A stretch of 64,000 nucleotides of DNA from Oscillospiraceae bacterium (GTDB taxonomy: Bacteria; Bacillota; Clostridia; Oscillospirales; Ruminococcaceae). Of this stretch, positions 39,734 to 53,935 are shown piece after piece; the first letter of the stretch is position 1; each line of letters starts with the position of its first letter. The stretch lies in assembly GCA_016288755.1 (NCBI GenBank), contig JAEELE010000097.1, forward strand, positions 1 through 64,000, written 5' to 3'. Under the pieces are notes generated by a model that saw only the letters and a program-made list of their open reading frames with translations, was not told the DNA's origin and did no database searches. The position numbers and the translations under genes were made by a program.

Positions 39734-41191
39734 TTATTTCCGCACGATCCTGCGGATGATGAGCACGATGAGCGCGAGCAGCACCAGCGCGCCGCCGCTG
39801 AGCACTGCGGGAATCCATGCTGTCCCGGTCGGACCGGTGAAGCCCTGCGGCTCGCTCTCGGTCGTCGTGATCTCTGCGAGCGGCTCGGTGTTTTCCTCCT
39901 CGGGGAGCGGTTCGAGCTGCAAGCCGTTTGCCTTCGCGTAAGCGGCGGCAGCTTCGGTGTTGGAATACAGCGTCGGTGCGTCCGTCTGTTTTTCGTACTG
40001 ATTGCGCTCCGGGCTGTAGAAATAGCCGATCGCCATGGTGCCGATCTGTTCGGTCGTGTCGGGCAGGCTGACCGTTCTGAGCGCGGTCCCTGCGAGCGCG
40101 CAGTCGCCGAGCGATTCGAGGCTGTTCCCGAGGCGCAGGTCGCGGAGCGCCTGACAGCCGTAGAATGCCGATTCGCCGATGTGCTTCACATTCCCGAGCG
40201 CCGCTGCCTGCAGCCCCTCACAGCGCCAGAAGGCGGCACGCCCGATCTCCTCGACCGAATCCGGCAGCGTCAGCGAGGCGACATCCGTATTCCATTCAAA
40301 TGCCGAGGTGTTGATGATGCGCACGCCGTCGGGCACGGTGACGGTGCTGTCCTTGCCGCGGTAGGCATAGAGCATGTCGCCGATCATCAGAAAATCCGAG
40401 GCGGGCTCCGTGTACCACTTCGTGTCGGCAAAGGCGTCCGCGGCGATCTCGTCGGGCTGCCCTTCAAATGTGACCTGACTGAGCGCCGGACAGTTCCCGA
40501 AGGCGCAGTCCTGCACGCGGGTGACGCTGTCGGACACCGTGACGGACGTGAGCGCGGGGTGATTTGAGCAGGCAAAGGGCGCGACCGTTTTGACCGTGTC
40601 GGGAATCTCCAGTGTGCTGCCGTCGCCGCGCCACGCATAGAGCACACCGTCGCCGAAGATCGCCAGATCGCCGGTCAGATTTCGGTAAAACGGCGTGCCG
40701 TCGAATGCCATGCAGCCGATATCGGTGACCGTCTGCGGAATCACGACCTCCTCGAGCGCCGAGCAGTCCTGAAACGCCTTTTCGCCGATATAGCGGCAGC
40801 CCGTCGGGACCGTGAGCTTTTTCACATAGGCGCACTGTGCAAAGGCGCTGTCGGCGATATAGAGCAGCGAGCCTGGCAGAATGATCTCGTCGGCAAAGCA
40901 GTATTCCATCGCATACTGCCCGATCTCCGTGACCGTTTTGCCGCCGATCACGGCAGGCAGCTCGACTCGCCGCTCATCCGTCCACGCGAAGCCCGTGATG
41001 CGGAGCGAGCCGGTCGGCGTCTCCTCATAGGTCAGCTTGGAGCGCACGTCGGCGGTCGTGGCGGTTGTCGTCGTCTCCTCGGTGGTCTGCGTTTCGGCGG
41101 CGGTCGTCTCGTCGGGCTCTGCGCAGACGGTCATGCCGGGAATGCACAGCAGCGCCAGCAGAGACACCAGCCTGGAGCGAATTTGCTTCAT
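39734..41191 (-). CDS. BspA-type leucine-rich repeat (LRR_5) surface protein with C-terminal TM
   Basis: Repeats ...IGEKAFQDCSALEEVVIPQTVTDIG..., C-terminal hydrophobic anchor then RRIVRK. Confidence 0.9.
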   Translation of the reverse strand: MKQIRSRLVSLLALLCIPGMTVCAEPDETTAAETQTTEETTTTATTADVRSKLTYEETPTGSLRITGFAWTDERRVELPAVIGGKTVTEIGQYAMEYCFADEIILPGSLLYIADSAFAQCAYVKKLTVPTGCRYIGEKAFQDCSALEEVVIPQTVTDIGCMAFDGTPFYRNLTGDLAIFGDGVLYAWRGDGSTLEIPDTVKTVAPFACSNHPALTSVTVSDSVTRVQDCAFGNCPALSQVTFEGQPDEIAADAFADTKWYTEPASDFLMIGDMLYAYRGKDSTVTVPDGVRIINTSAFEWNTDVASLTLPDSVEEIGRAAFWRCEGLQAAALGNVKHIGESAFYGCQALRDLRLGNSLESLGDCALAGTALRTVSLPDTTEQIGTMAIGYFYSPERNQYEKQTDAPTLYSNTEAAAAYAKANGLQLEPLPEEENTEPLAEITTTESEPQGFTGPTGTAWIPAVLSGGALVLLALIVLIIRRIVRK

Positions 41192-41298
41192 GTGGTGGTT
41201 GCTCCTTCTCTGTTTAATTGGGACTTGAGATACACCCCTTTGAAATGTCCGGAGAGATTGATCTCAGCAGCACAATCCCGAAAAGCGCGTATCATAAA

Positions 41299-41326
41299 GA
41301 GGGGACTCCGCTGACGGAATCCCCTC
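41299..41326 (-). terminator. Terminator after rpoC
   Basis: GAGGGGATTCCG ... CGGAGTCCCCTC TTT on minus strand. Confidence 0.75.
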
Positions 41327-41333
41327 CTGTCGG

Positions 41334-45146
<3,813 letters not shown>

Positions 45147-45231
45147 AGTGTTCCCTCCTGTATTTCATTATGAAGGAATCACGGCGCGGTGCACCCAGAC
45201 CGGCACACCGCAGCCGGTTCATCATGGCAGA

Positions 45232-48200
45232 TTACTCGTCAAAGCCGTCCTCGGCGTCATCCTCCGAATAGCCGCCCTCTGCGGGCTCCGTGTCAAAGCC
45301 GCCTTCAAAATCGTCGTCGTCGTCCTTGCGGCGTGCCGGCGTGTCGGAGCTGTCATCCATCAGCTCGGTGTCCTTGCCGTAGTCCGCGGTGCCGTAGCCG
45401 GCGCTGCCCATATCCTCCGCCTCATAGTGGGTCGGGTCTGCGGTGTTCTCGTCCGCAAATTCGGTCGGACCCTGCGGCTGGACATCGTCGTCGAAGGTCA
45501 TCTTGAGGTCGATCTCCTGCCCCTCCTCGTCGAGGACGCGGACATCGAGACCGAGCGACTGCATTTCCTTGATCAGCACCTTGAAGGACTCCGGAATGCC
45601 CGGACGCGGGACGTTCTCGCCCTTGACGATCGCCTCGTAGGTGCTGACACGTCCGGTCGTGTCGTCCGACTTGACCGTCAGAATCTCCTGCAGCGTGTAG
45701 GCGGCGCCGTAAGCCTCGAGCGCCCAGACCTCCATCTCGCCGAAGCGCTGACCGCCGAACTGCGCCTTGCCGCCGAGCGGCTGCTGGGTGACCAGCGAAT
45801 ACGGACCGACGGAGCGCGCGTGGATCTTGTCGTCAACGAGGTGATGGAGCTTGAGATAGTACATATAGCCGACGGTGACGCGGTTGTCGAATTTCTCGCC
45901 GGTTCTGCCGTCGTAGACCGTGAATTTGCCGTCCTCCGAGAGCGGGATCGACGTGGTGTCGATGACCTTATCCATCGGGGCGAGGCGGAAGGTCTGCTCG
46001 GTCTTTGCGGCGTTGATCTCGTCATTGCGCTCCTGCGCCAGACGGAAGCACTTGCGGATATCGTCCTCGTGCGCACCGTCGAAGACCGGCGTCATGATGT
46101 GCCAGCCAAGAGCCTTTGCTGCCATGCCCAGATGCACCTCGAGCACCTGTCCGATGTTCATACGGGACGGGACGCCCAGCGGGTTCAGGCAGATATCGAG
46201 CGGGGTGCCGTCCTCGAGGAAGGGCATATCCGCCTCGGGCAGAATGCGGGAGACGACGCCCTTGTTGCCGTGGCGGCCAGCCATCTTGTCGCCGACCGAG
46301 ATCTTGCGCTTCTGTGCGATATAGCAGCGGACGATCTGGTTGACGCCCGGTCCGAGCTCGTCGCAGTTGTCGCGGTCGAAGATCTTGACATCGACCACGA
46401 TACCGGATTCGCCGTGCGGCACCTTGAGGGAATTGTCGCGCACCTCGCGCGCCTTCTCGCCGAAGATCGCGCGGAGCAGGCGCTCCTCGGCGGTCAGCTC
46501 GGTCTCGCCCTTCGGGGTGACCTTGCCGACGAGAATATCGCCGGCGTGCACCTCTGCGCCGATGCGGATGATGCCGCGCTCGTCGAGATCCTTCAGTGCA
46601 TCCTCACCGACATTCGGGATATCGCGGGTGATCTCCTCGGGTCCGAGCTTGGTGTCACGGCACTCGAGCTCGTACTCCTCGATGTGGACGGAGGTGAACA
46701 CATCCTCGCGGACGAGCCGCTCATTGAGCAGGACAGCATCCTCGTAGTTGTAGCCCTCCCAAGTCATGAAGCCGATCAGCGCGTTCTTGCCGAGCGAAAT
46801 CTCGCCGTCGCAGGTGGCAGGACCGTCTGCGATGACCTGACCCGCCTCGACCTGCTCACCGACGGAAACGATTGGCTTCTGGTTGACGCAGGTGCCCTGA
46901 TTCGAGCGCTGGAACTTGATCAGCTGATAGCGGCGGAGGTCCTCCTCGCCGGGACCGATCCGGACGACGATCTCATCCGCGGTGACGGAGACGACCGTGC
47001 CGGCTTCCTTCGCGAGCACGCAGACGCCGGAATCGACGGCTGCCTTGTACTCCATGCCGGTGCCGACGAACGGACGCTCAGTGCGGAGCAGCGGCACTGC
47101 CTGACGCTGCATGTTCGAGCCCATGAGGGCGCGGTTCGCGTCGTCGTTTTCAAGGAAGGGAATCATTGCGGTTGCAACGGAGACGACCATCTTCGGGGAA
47201 ACATCCATGTAGTCGATCAGCGCGGGATCGCACTCCAGAATCTGGTCGCGGTGACGTGCGGTGACACGTCTGCGTGCGAATCTGCCGTCCTCGGTGAGCG
47301 GCTCGTTCGCCTGTGCGACATGGAAGGTGTCCTCCACGTCAGCGGTCATATAGACGACCTCGTCGGTGACCCTGCCGGTCTCCTTGTCGACCTTGCGGTA
47401 GGGCGCCTCGATGAAGCCGTAGACATTGATGCGCGCGAACGATGCGAGATAGGAGATCAGACCGATGTTCGGACCTTCCGGCGTCTCGATCGGGCACATT
47501 CTGCCGTAATGCGAATAGTGGACGTCGCGCACCTCGAAGCCTGCGCGGTCTCTGGTCAGACCGCCCGGACCCAGTGCGGAGAGACGGCGCTTGTGCGTCA
47601 GCTCGGCGAGCGGGTTGTTCTGATCCATGAACTGGCTGAGCGGAGACGACCCGAAGAATTCCTTGATCGCCGCGGTGATCGGGCGGATGTTGACAAGGGA
47701 CTGCGGGGTGAGCGTCTCGGCGTCAGAGGACTGGAGGCTCATGCGCTCGCGGATCACGCGCTCCATGCGCGCAAAGCCGATGCGGAACTGATTCTGCAGC
47801 AGCTCGCCGACCGAACGGATGCGGCGGTTGCCCAGATGGTCGATGTCATCGGTGGTGCCGATGCCGTCGCAGAGATTGCAGAAATAGTTGATCGTCGCGA
47901 AGATATCGTCGCGGACGATGTGCTTGGGCACAAGCTCGTCTGCATGGACCTTGATCAGCGTGAGGAGCTTGTCCGCATCGCCGTCGGCTTCCTCGAGCAG
48001 GGTCTTGAGCACTCTGGCGGAGACCTTCTCGTGAATGCCGCATGCGGGACCGTCGAAATCGGGGATGACCGCCTCAGCATAGGGCTTGAGATCGACCATG
48101 CCGCTGCCGAGAATCTTGACCTCGCGCTCGACGAATTCCGCGATCAGCTCGTGCTTCTTCTCGTCGACATGTGTCTCGCGGACCTCCGCCTTGACGTATG

Positions 48201-49233
48201 CCTCATAGACGCCCGCCTGCTCGATCTGCTGTGCGAGCTGCGGGGTGATCTTCGTGCCGGCAGCCGCGATCAGCTCGCCGGTCATGAAGTCGGCGACCGG
48301 TCTGGAGAGCGTCTGCCCGACCAGACGGGATGCGATGCCGAGCTTCTTGTTGTACTTATAGCGCCCGAAGCGGCAGAGATCGTAGCGCTTGGGGTCAAAG
48401 AACAGGTTGTTGAGCAGCGTCTGGGCAGCCTCGACGGTCGCCGGGTCGCCCGGGCGGAGCTTCTTGTAGACCTCGAGCAGCGCGTCGTTGATGTTGCGCT
48501 CTGCGTCGTCGGTCAGGCCCTCCTCCTTCTGGACGATCGTCGCCTCCAGACGGGGGTCCTCGCCGAAGATCTCGCGAATCTCCGCGTTCGTGCCGACGCC
48601 GAGTGCGCGGATGAACTTCGTAATCGGGATCTTGCGGTTCTTGTCGATCTTGACCGAGACGACGTCGTTGGAATCCATTTCGTATTCCAGCCATGCGCCG
48701 CGGTTCGGGATGACCGTGGTCGTATACAGATTCTTGCCGGACTTGTCGCGGGTAAAGCCGTAGTAGACACCGGGCGAACGGACGAGCTGCGAGACAATGA
48801 CGCGCTCTGCGCCGTTGATGACAAAGGTTCCCGATTCGGTCATCAGGGGCATATCGCCCATATAGATCTCACTCGTGGTGACCTCGTCCGTCTCCTGATT
48901 CCACAGTCTCGCCTTCACGCGCAGCGGAGCGGCATAGGTGGCATCGCGTTCCTTGCATTCTGCGATGGTGTACTTCGGCGTTTCGTCGATATGGTAGTCG
49001 ATGAAGCTGAGCTGGAGATTGCCGTTGAAATCGGAGATCGCGGCAACATCCTGAAACACCTCGCGCAGACCCTCGGTCAGAAACCAGTTGTATGAGTTCT
49101 TCTGCACCTCAATGAGGTTCGGCATAGGAAGGACCTCATTGATCTTGCCGAAGCTCAGACGTGTGTTCTTTCCGACCTGCTTCGGTGTGACCTGTACCTC
49201 GGTTTTCACAGCCGAACTGGTTTTAGGGCTCAT
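45232..49233 (-). CDS. rpoB: DNA-directed RNA polymerase subunit beta with about 90-aa acidic C-terminal tail
   Basis: [44 protein letters not shown]; start [14 protein letters not shown]. Confidence 0.99.
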   Translation of the reverse strand: MSPKTSSAVKTEVQVTPKQVGKNTRLSFGKINEVLPMPNLIEVQKNSYNWFLTEGLREVFQDVAAISDFNGNLQLSFIDYHIDETPKYTIAECKERDATYAAPLRVKARLWNQETDEVTTSEIYMGDMPLMTESGTFVINGAERVIVSQLVRSPGVYYGFTRDKSGKNLYTTTVIPNRGAWLEYEMDSNDVVSVKIDKNRKIPITKFIRALGVGTNAEIREIFGEDPRLEATIVQKEEGLTDDAERNINDALLEVYKKLRPGDPATVEAAQTLLNNLFFDPKRYDLCRFGRYKYNKKLGIASRLVGQTLSRPVADFMTGELIAAAGTKITPQLAQQIEQAGVYEAYVKAEVRETHVDEKKHELIAEFVEREVKILGSGMVDLKPYAEAVIPDFDGPACGIHEKVSARVLKTLLEEADGDADKLLTLIKVHADELVPKHIVRDDIFATINYFCNLCDGIGTTDDIDHLGNRRIRSVGELLQNQFRIGFARMERVIRERMSLQSSDAETLTPQSLVNIRPITAAIKEFFGSSPLSQFMDQNNPLAELTHKRRLSALGPGGLTRDRAGFEVRDVHYSHYGRMCPIETPEGPNIGLISYLASFARINVYGFIEAPYRKVDKETGRVTDEVVYMTADVEDTFHVAQANEPLTEDGRFARRRVTARHRDQILECDPALIDYMDVSPKMVVSVATAMIPFLENDDANRALMGSNMQRQAVPLLRTERPFVGTGMEYKAAVDSGVCVLAKEAGTVVSVTADEIVVRIGPGEEDLRRYQLIKFQRSNQGTCVNQKPIVSVGEQVEAGQVIADGPATCDGEISLGKNALIGFMTWEGYNYEDAVLLNERLVREDVFTSVHIEEYELECRDTKLGPEEITRDIPNVGEDALKDLDERGIIRIGAEVHAGDILVGKVTPKGETELTAEERLLRAIFGEKAREVRDNSLKVPHGESGIVVDVKIFDRDNCDELGPGVNQIVRCYIAQKRKISVGDKMAGRHGNKGVVSRILPEADMPFLEDGTPLDICLNPLGVPSRMNIGQVLEVHLGMAAKALGWHIMTPVFDGAHEDDIRKCFRLAQERNDEINAAKTEQTFRLAPMDKVIDTTSIPLSEDGKFTVYDGRTGEKFDNRVTVGYMYYLKLHHLVDDKIHARSVGPYSLVTQQPLGGKAQFGGQRFGEMEVWALEAYGAAYTLQEILTVKSDDTTGRVSTYEAIVKGENVPRPGIPESFKVLIKEMQSLGLDVRVLDEEGQEIDLKMTFDDDVQPQGPTEFADENTADPTHYEAEDMGSAGYGTADYGKDTELMDDSSDTPARRKDDDDDFEGGFDTEPAEGGYSEDDAEDGFDE

Positions 49234-49343
49234 GGGCAAAAACCTCCTGACTTTTGTTGTGCCGGCATATGGACGGGAAGCACAGCGCAGCTTTTTTTGA
49301 AAAAGGGCTTGACAAGCGGCGCAATATGTGCTATACTTTAACT

Positions 49344-49470
49344 GAGGATGGGGCTGTATCGCCATAATCGGGCATTTTACTATTATACTATTCTAACGCT
49401 GCCCTGTCAACAGTTTCCGATAAACTTTGTAGGATGATCCGGTGCTTCGGTGTGTGAGCACCGGATTTTT
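49344..49470 (+). ncRNA. Candidate ~125-nt small RNA (promoter + terminator, no ORF) divergent from rpoB
   Basis: TTGACA (49309-49314) - 17 - TATACT (49332-49337); terminator ATCCGGTGCT...AGCACCGGATTTTT (49437-49470). Confidence 0.45.
49382..49410 (-). promoter_or_regulatory. Perfect consensus sigma-A promoter for rpoBC
   Basis: Minus strand TTGACA (49410-49405) - 17 - TATAAT (49387-49382). Confidence 0.9.
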
Positions 49471-49606
49471 ATTGACATTTAACAGTGAACAGATGTTTTG
49501 CGGCGCGGCGACAGAAACATAAAACCGCAGGTTCCGCGGCAACATTTTTCCGCCCCCTGCAACGAACGCGCGGTTTTTTTCGTCATAAAGAGTGAGGGGG
49601 GCGAGT

Positions 49607-49837
49607 TAGAAGTGAGAAGTGAGGAGTGAGGAGTTGTTCCGGCTCTTTCACTTCTGCCGATGAGGGAGGGGCGGGGAAAAGAATAAAGAAGAAATGCGGT
49701 ATCGCATGTTTGCGAGCAAACTGCGCAGTTTTGCACTGCAAAACTGCGCTTCGCGATGATTCAGAATGGGGCATGGCGCCCCAAGCCCTGCCCGCGTCAG
49801 AAACTCCTCATTCCTCACTTCTCACTTCTCACTTCTC
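49607..49837. repeat. Full-length composite element: left heptamers, core 1, right heptamers
   Basis: TAGAAGT GAGAAGT GAGGAGT GAGGAGT TGTTCCG ... core 1 ... ACTCCTC ATTCCTC ACTTCTC ACTTCTC ACTTCTC. Confidence 0.92.
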
Positions 49838-49863
49838 ATTCCGCCGAACAGGGGGTGATCGCA

Positions 49864-50421
49864 ATGGACGACCGGGCGCTGCTCGACCGGTATTTTGCGC
49901 GGGATGAATCCGCGCTGAAAGAAACTGCCGAAAAATACGGCACGCTTTGCCGCAGTCTTGCGCAGCGCCTGCTCGGCGACCCGCAGGATGCGGAGGAGAC
50001 CTTCAACGACGCACTGCTACGCGCATGGCAGCACATCCCGCCGGATCGCCCTGCCAGCCTCCCCGCCTACCTCTGCGCACTCACACGCCGCATCGCGACC
50101 GACCGCCTGCGCAGCGCCGGTGCCCGCAAGCGCGGCGGCAGTGCCCTGCGCCTCAATCTGGAGGAGCTCGCGGAGTGTATTCCCGCGCCCGAAAGCGTCG
50201 AGCAGGAAGCCGACCGCCGTGCCCTCGCCGATGCGATCAGCGCATTTCTCGCCCAGCAGTCAAAGGAATCGCGCGTGTTCTTCATGCAGCGCTACTGGGC
50301 GATGCACTCCGTCGCGGAGATCGCCCGGCAATACGGAATCAGCGAAAATACGGTCAAAAGCATATTGAAGCGCACCCGTGACAGGCTGCGCAGCTATCTG
50401 GAACAGGAGGGATTGCTGTGA
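49864..50421 (+). CDS. ECF-type sigma-70 factor
   Basis: Region 2 (GDPQDAEETFNDALLRAW) and region 4 (MHSVAEIARQYGISENTVKSILKRTRDRLRSYL). Confidence 0.92.
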   Translation: MDDRALLDRYFARDESALKETAEKYGTLCRSLAQRLLGDPQDAEETFNDALLRAWQHIPPDRPASLPAYLCALTRRIATDRLRSAGARKRGGSALRLNLEELAECIPAPESVEQEADRRALADAISAFLAQQSKESRVFFMQRYWAMHSVAEIARQYGISENTVKSILKRTRDRLRSYLEQEGLL

Positions 50422-51701
50422 ACGGAGGAATCACCGGGCAGACCGCACAGGGGATGCTCGCACTCATGGATCTGATGCCCGCGCGCTTTGCAGACGAGCT
50501 CTTTGACGGAGAGGGGCTTGATCTTGCCGCTGCGGACGACCTGCCCGGCGCTGGTGCGGCTTCGTCCGCAGCGGAGGAGCGCAGCACCCGGACGGTCTGG
50601 CTGCCGGGCGTGATGGCGGTCTGCGGCTCAGCGGCATGTGTCGCCGTGCTGGTCGGCGTGATGCTCGCACTGCACAATGCGGCGCCCGGGCCGCTCCAAA
50701 GCGCAGCCGAGACTGCAGCGCAGACAACCCAGAGCACCGCAGATACCATCGAAAATACCGCCGCTGAGACTACGGCGGACACCGCGACCGGCACTGCCGA
50801 GCCGCCGCAGACCGCCGATTCCGCGCGCGTGACCGGCACGGTCATCCCGGAGACCGGCAGAACCGAGCCCAGCGCGACCGCATCGGAGACGACCGCACAG
50901 ACCGCATCGGCAGCGGAGACCACAGCCACGGATATCCCTGACAGCCGCGGCGCCGACCCCGAAGCCGTGATTGAGGAGCTGAAAGCCGGTCGGCAGTCCG
51001 TGTTCCGGTACAGCGAGGCGGTCGGGGGATATATCGAAAGCTGGCAGACCTACGGCGTCGCCTTCCTCTGCGGCGACCCCGAATCACTGCGGACAAAGCA
51101 GATCGGCGGGCATCCGGTCACGCTGGCCGCGGGCACATGCACACCGTCAGACGATGCGAATGCCTGCACGGTGCAGCGCGTGTCGGATTTCCTGCGTGTT
51201 TACGGCGATTCCGGCATGCACCCGCGATCTCCGGTGACGGACCCGGCCGCAGAGCTGCAGCGGCTGAAGGCGGAATCCGAGAGGGACGGGCAGACGCTCT
51301 GCATGGCGTCGGTCGGCGGCACAGACCTGAAATTCACGCAGGCAAGCGGCGGCACCGCATACGATGCGTCGGAGATCATCCGGGCGATCGCGGCGGACAG
51401 CGCGCTGACGCTGGTCGGGCTGGTCTGGTGTGAGGAGGACGCCGTCGGCGAGCTGCCGTTTGGCGAAATTCGCATTCTGGTGCAATTTGAAGCAAATTGT
51501 ACGCCCGACCCCGCCGACTACGCGGAATACGGCGAACTGGAATATTTTGTCGGGCACTGGGAGATCGTGACGGCGCTGGAAAATCCGCCCGCCGACGGTG
51601 ACCGCACGAAGATCTGGCAGGCACTCGCGAACATGTGCGCGAAGCTCGAGGCGCGCCCGGAGATCCGCTCCGCACTGCCCGAGCTCAATTATTCGATGTG
51701 A
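50418..51701 (+). CDS. Putative anti-sigma membrane protein with Thr/Ala-rich linker and extracytoplasmic domain
   Basis: GTG start overlapping the sigma stop; single TM (VWLPGVMAVCGSAACVAVLVGVMLAL). Confidence 0.75.
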   Translation: MNGGITGQTAQGMLALMDLMPARFADELFDGEGLDLAAADDLPGAGAASSAAEERSTRTVWLPGVMAVCGSAACVAVLVGVMLALHNAAPGPLQSAAETAAQTTQSTADTIENTAAETTADTATGTAEPPQTADSARVTGTVIPETGRTEPSATASETTAQTASAAETTATDIPDSRGADPEAVIEELKAGRQSVFRYSEAVGGYIESWQTYGVAFLCGDPESLRTKQIGGHPVTLAAGTCTPSDDANACTVQRVSDFLRVYGDSGMHPRSPVTDPAAELQRLKAESERDGQTLCMASVGGTDLKFTQASGGTAYDASEIIRAIAADSALTLVGLVWCEEDAVGELPFGEIRILVQFEANCTPDPADYAEYGELEYFVGHWEIVTALENPPADGDRTKIWQALANMCAKLEARPEIRSALPELNYSM

Positions 51702-51772
51702 GACAGAGGGATGATATTGGGGGCGCCGCCCTTTTGGAATCTCGTTTCAGATATGTGAACGGAGGGATTTTT

Positions 51773-52804
51773 ATGAAGATGAAGCGTTTTCTTTTGGCAT
51801 GTGTCGGCGCGGCGCTGGCGTTCACGATGCCCGGAACGACCGCGCAGGCGACCGATATGGAAAGCGTTCTGCGGCGCACCAGCCCTTGGGCGGTGCATGA
51901 GGAGCGCGACCCGGAAAAGGGCTGGCGCTGCTTTGAGCAAAGCGTCTATTTCTTCGGATTTCTGGTGCGGCTGCCGGAGGAGGAGCCCGAGACCGTGGCG
52001 GGGCTGCCGGTGACGCATCCGGGCATCGAGTGGGATGAATCGGCGCCTGCGCGTGCGGTGCTGCGTTCGGCGGCGGAATTCTGCGAATATGTGCAGTGCT
52101 GGGACAACGGCATTCTCGGGTCGGTCGGCGATCTCCTTTCCGGCTGGCAGCCGCAGTATCAGACGACCGAATTTGCCGTGATGACGGTGCCTGCGCCGTT
52201 CTGGAGCGGGTGGAGTTCAGAAACCGCGCAGAAGGTGCTGGATGAGCTTGAATCGCCCGAAAGCGCATTTGAGCTGATCGGTGCGGTGTATGTGACCGCC
52301 CGCAGCTACGGGTACTGCATGGGAATTGACGTCGTCATGGAGACGGACGACCCGGACGCATGGGAAGCCGTGCAGGCGGAATACGGTCTGACCCCGCCGC
52401 CGGAGGATGTCGGGTCTATGCGCAGAGAGCATTACTACTGCAACATGGATCAGCCCAACGATGCGGCGGCGCACATTGTCTACCTTGACAATCTGTATGA
52501 CCTGCGCGACCGTCTGCGCGCCGACCCGCGCGTCAGCAGCGCAGAGATCGCGTGGGAGATCATGACATCCGGCGCCGATGACGGCATGATCTCCGTGCTG
52601 CCGGTCTACGATTTTGGCACGGGCGATATCGACGAAAACGGCACAGCGAACATCGGCGACGCGGTGCTGCTTGCAAGATATCTCGCCGAGGACAATGCGA
52701 TCACGCAGCCGACGCAGAACGGCAAAAATCTCGCGGACATGGACGGCGACGGCACACTCGACAGCGCCGACCTTGCTGCGCTGCTCGAGCTGCTTGCGAA
52801 CTGA
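51773..52804 (+). CDS. Secreted dockerin-I protein, N-terminal domain unknown
   Basis: Signal peptide MKMKRFLLACVGAALAFTMPGTTAQA; dockerin GDIDENGTANIGDAVLLARYLAED...ADMDGDGTLDSADLAALLELL. Confidence 0.9.
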   Translation: MKMKRFLLACVGAALAFTMPGTTAQATDMESVLRRTSPWAVHEERDPEKGWRCFEQSVYFFGFLVRLPEEEPETVAGLPVTHPGIEWDESAPARAVLRSAAEFCEYVQCWDNGILGSVGDLLSGWQPQYQTTEFAVMTVPAPFWSGWSSETAQKVLDELESPESAFELIGAVYVTARSYGYCMGIDVVMETDDPDAWEAVQAEYGLTPPPEDVGSMRREHYYCNMDQPNDAAAHIVYLDNLYDLRDRLRADPRVSSAEIAWEIMTSGADDGMISVLPVYDFGTGDIDENGTANIGDAVLLARYLAEDNAITQPTQNGKNLADMDGDGTLDSADLAALLELLAN

Positions 52805-52819
52805 GCGGGAGGGATTTTT

Positions 52820-53797
52820 ATGAAGATGAAGCGTTTTCTTTCGGCATGTGTCGGCGCGGCGCTGGCGCTCGGAATGCTTGCAACGACCGCGCAGGCGACT
52901 GACATGAAAAGCGTTCTGCGGCGGATCAGATGGGAAAGCATGGTCGAGGTGCACGACAGCGAGCGGGGCTGGATGTGCTATAACAAATGGATGTACTTCT
53001 TCGGCTTTGTTGTCAGGCTCCCGGCGGAAATGCCCGGGACGCTTGCAGGGCTGCCGGTGAGTTATCCGGGCGGCGCGGACATTTTTGAGAGCGATGCGCC
53101 GCTGTGCGTCACCGTTCGCTCGTCCGAGGATATCTGCGAATACGTCACGCGCTATGACGGCGGCATTCTCGGCTCGCTCGCCGACAAATTTCTCTCGAGC
53201 TGGGCGCCGGACCTCCGGACGCCGGAATATGCGGTCGTGCAGGTCTGCGGCGGCTGGCAGGCAATGCGGGAGAAAACCGGCTGTGAGGAGCAGGCACTGC
53301 TCGATCTGTTAGAATCGCCCGAAAGCCCGATGGAACTGATCGGCGCGCTCTATGTGACCGCGTATCAGTACGGCGAGCCCGGCGGCTTGGATTTCTCCCT
53401 GTACGACGAATCGCCGGAAAGCCGTGCGGCGATCATCGCAGAATACGGCGTGCGGGATGATCTCCCGTTGGATGAGCAGTATGCGCTTGCGGAACGGCTG
53501 CGCACCGACCCGCGCATCGAAAACGCCTGTGTCTGCTGGATATTCTGGGAATCGGCTGCTGCAGAGGACGGCGCACTCGCGATTCTCCCGGTCTTCGATT
53601 TCGGCACCGGCGATCTGGACGAAAACGGCACGGCAAATATCGGCGATGCGGTGCTGCTTGCGCGGTATCTCGCCGAGGACAGTGCAATCACGCAGCCGAC
53701 CCCCAACGGCAAAAATCTCGCCGATATGGACGGCGACGGCACACTCGACAGCAGCGACCTTGCCGCGCTGCTCGAAATGCTCGCAAATCCTTCATAG
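52820..53797 (+). CDS. Secreted dockerin-I protein, tandem paralogue of the previous
   Basis: Near-identical signal peptide and dockerin; divergent middle domain. Confidence 0.9.
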   Translation: MKMKRFLSACVGAALALGMLATTAQATDMKSVLRRIRWESMVEVHDSERGWMCYNKWMYFFGFVVRLPAEMPGTLAGLPVSYPGGADIFESDAPLCVTVRSSEDICEYVTRYDGGILGSLADKFLSSWAPDLRTPEYAVVQVCGGWQAMREKTGCEEQALLDLLESPESPMELIGALYVTAYQYGEPGGLDFSLYDESPESRAAIIAEYGVRDDLPLDEQYALAERLRTDPRIENACVCWIFWESAAAEDGALAILPVFDFGTGDLDENGTANIGDAVLLARYLAEDSAITQPTPNGKNLADMDGDGTLDSSDLAALLEMLANPS

Positions 53798-53803
53798 CAG
53801 TTA

Positions 53804-53832
53804 CAGAAAGTCCCCGAAAAGGGGACTTTCTG
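53804..53832 (+). terminator. Hairpin after the sigma/dockerin operon
   Basis: CAGAAAGTCCCC gaaaa GGGGACTTTCTG. Confidence 0.75.
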
Positions 53833-53935
53833 CATGTGAAAATTGACAAATCCGTAAAAATCGCTTGCTTTTTCGGCGGAAATATATTATAATAGGGACA
53901 AAGAGAAAAAACGCCGTCCAAGTGTGGGGGAAGAT

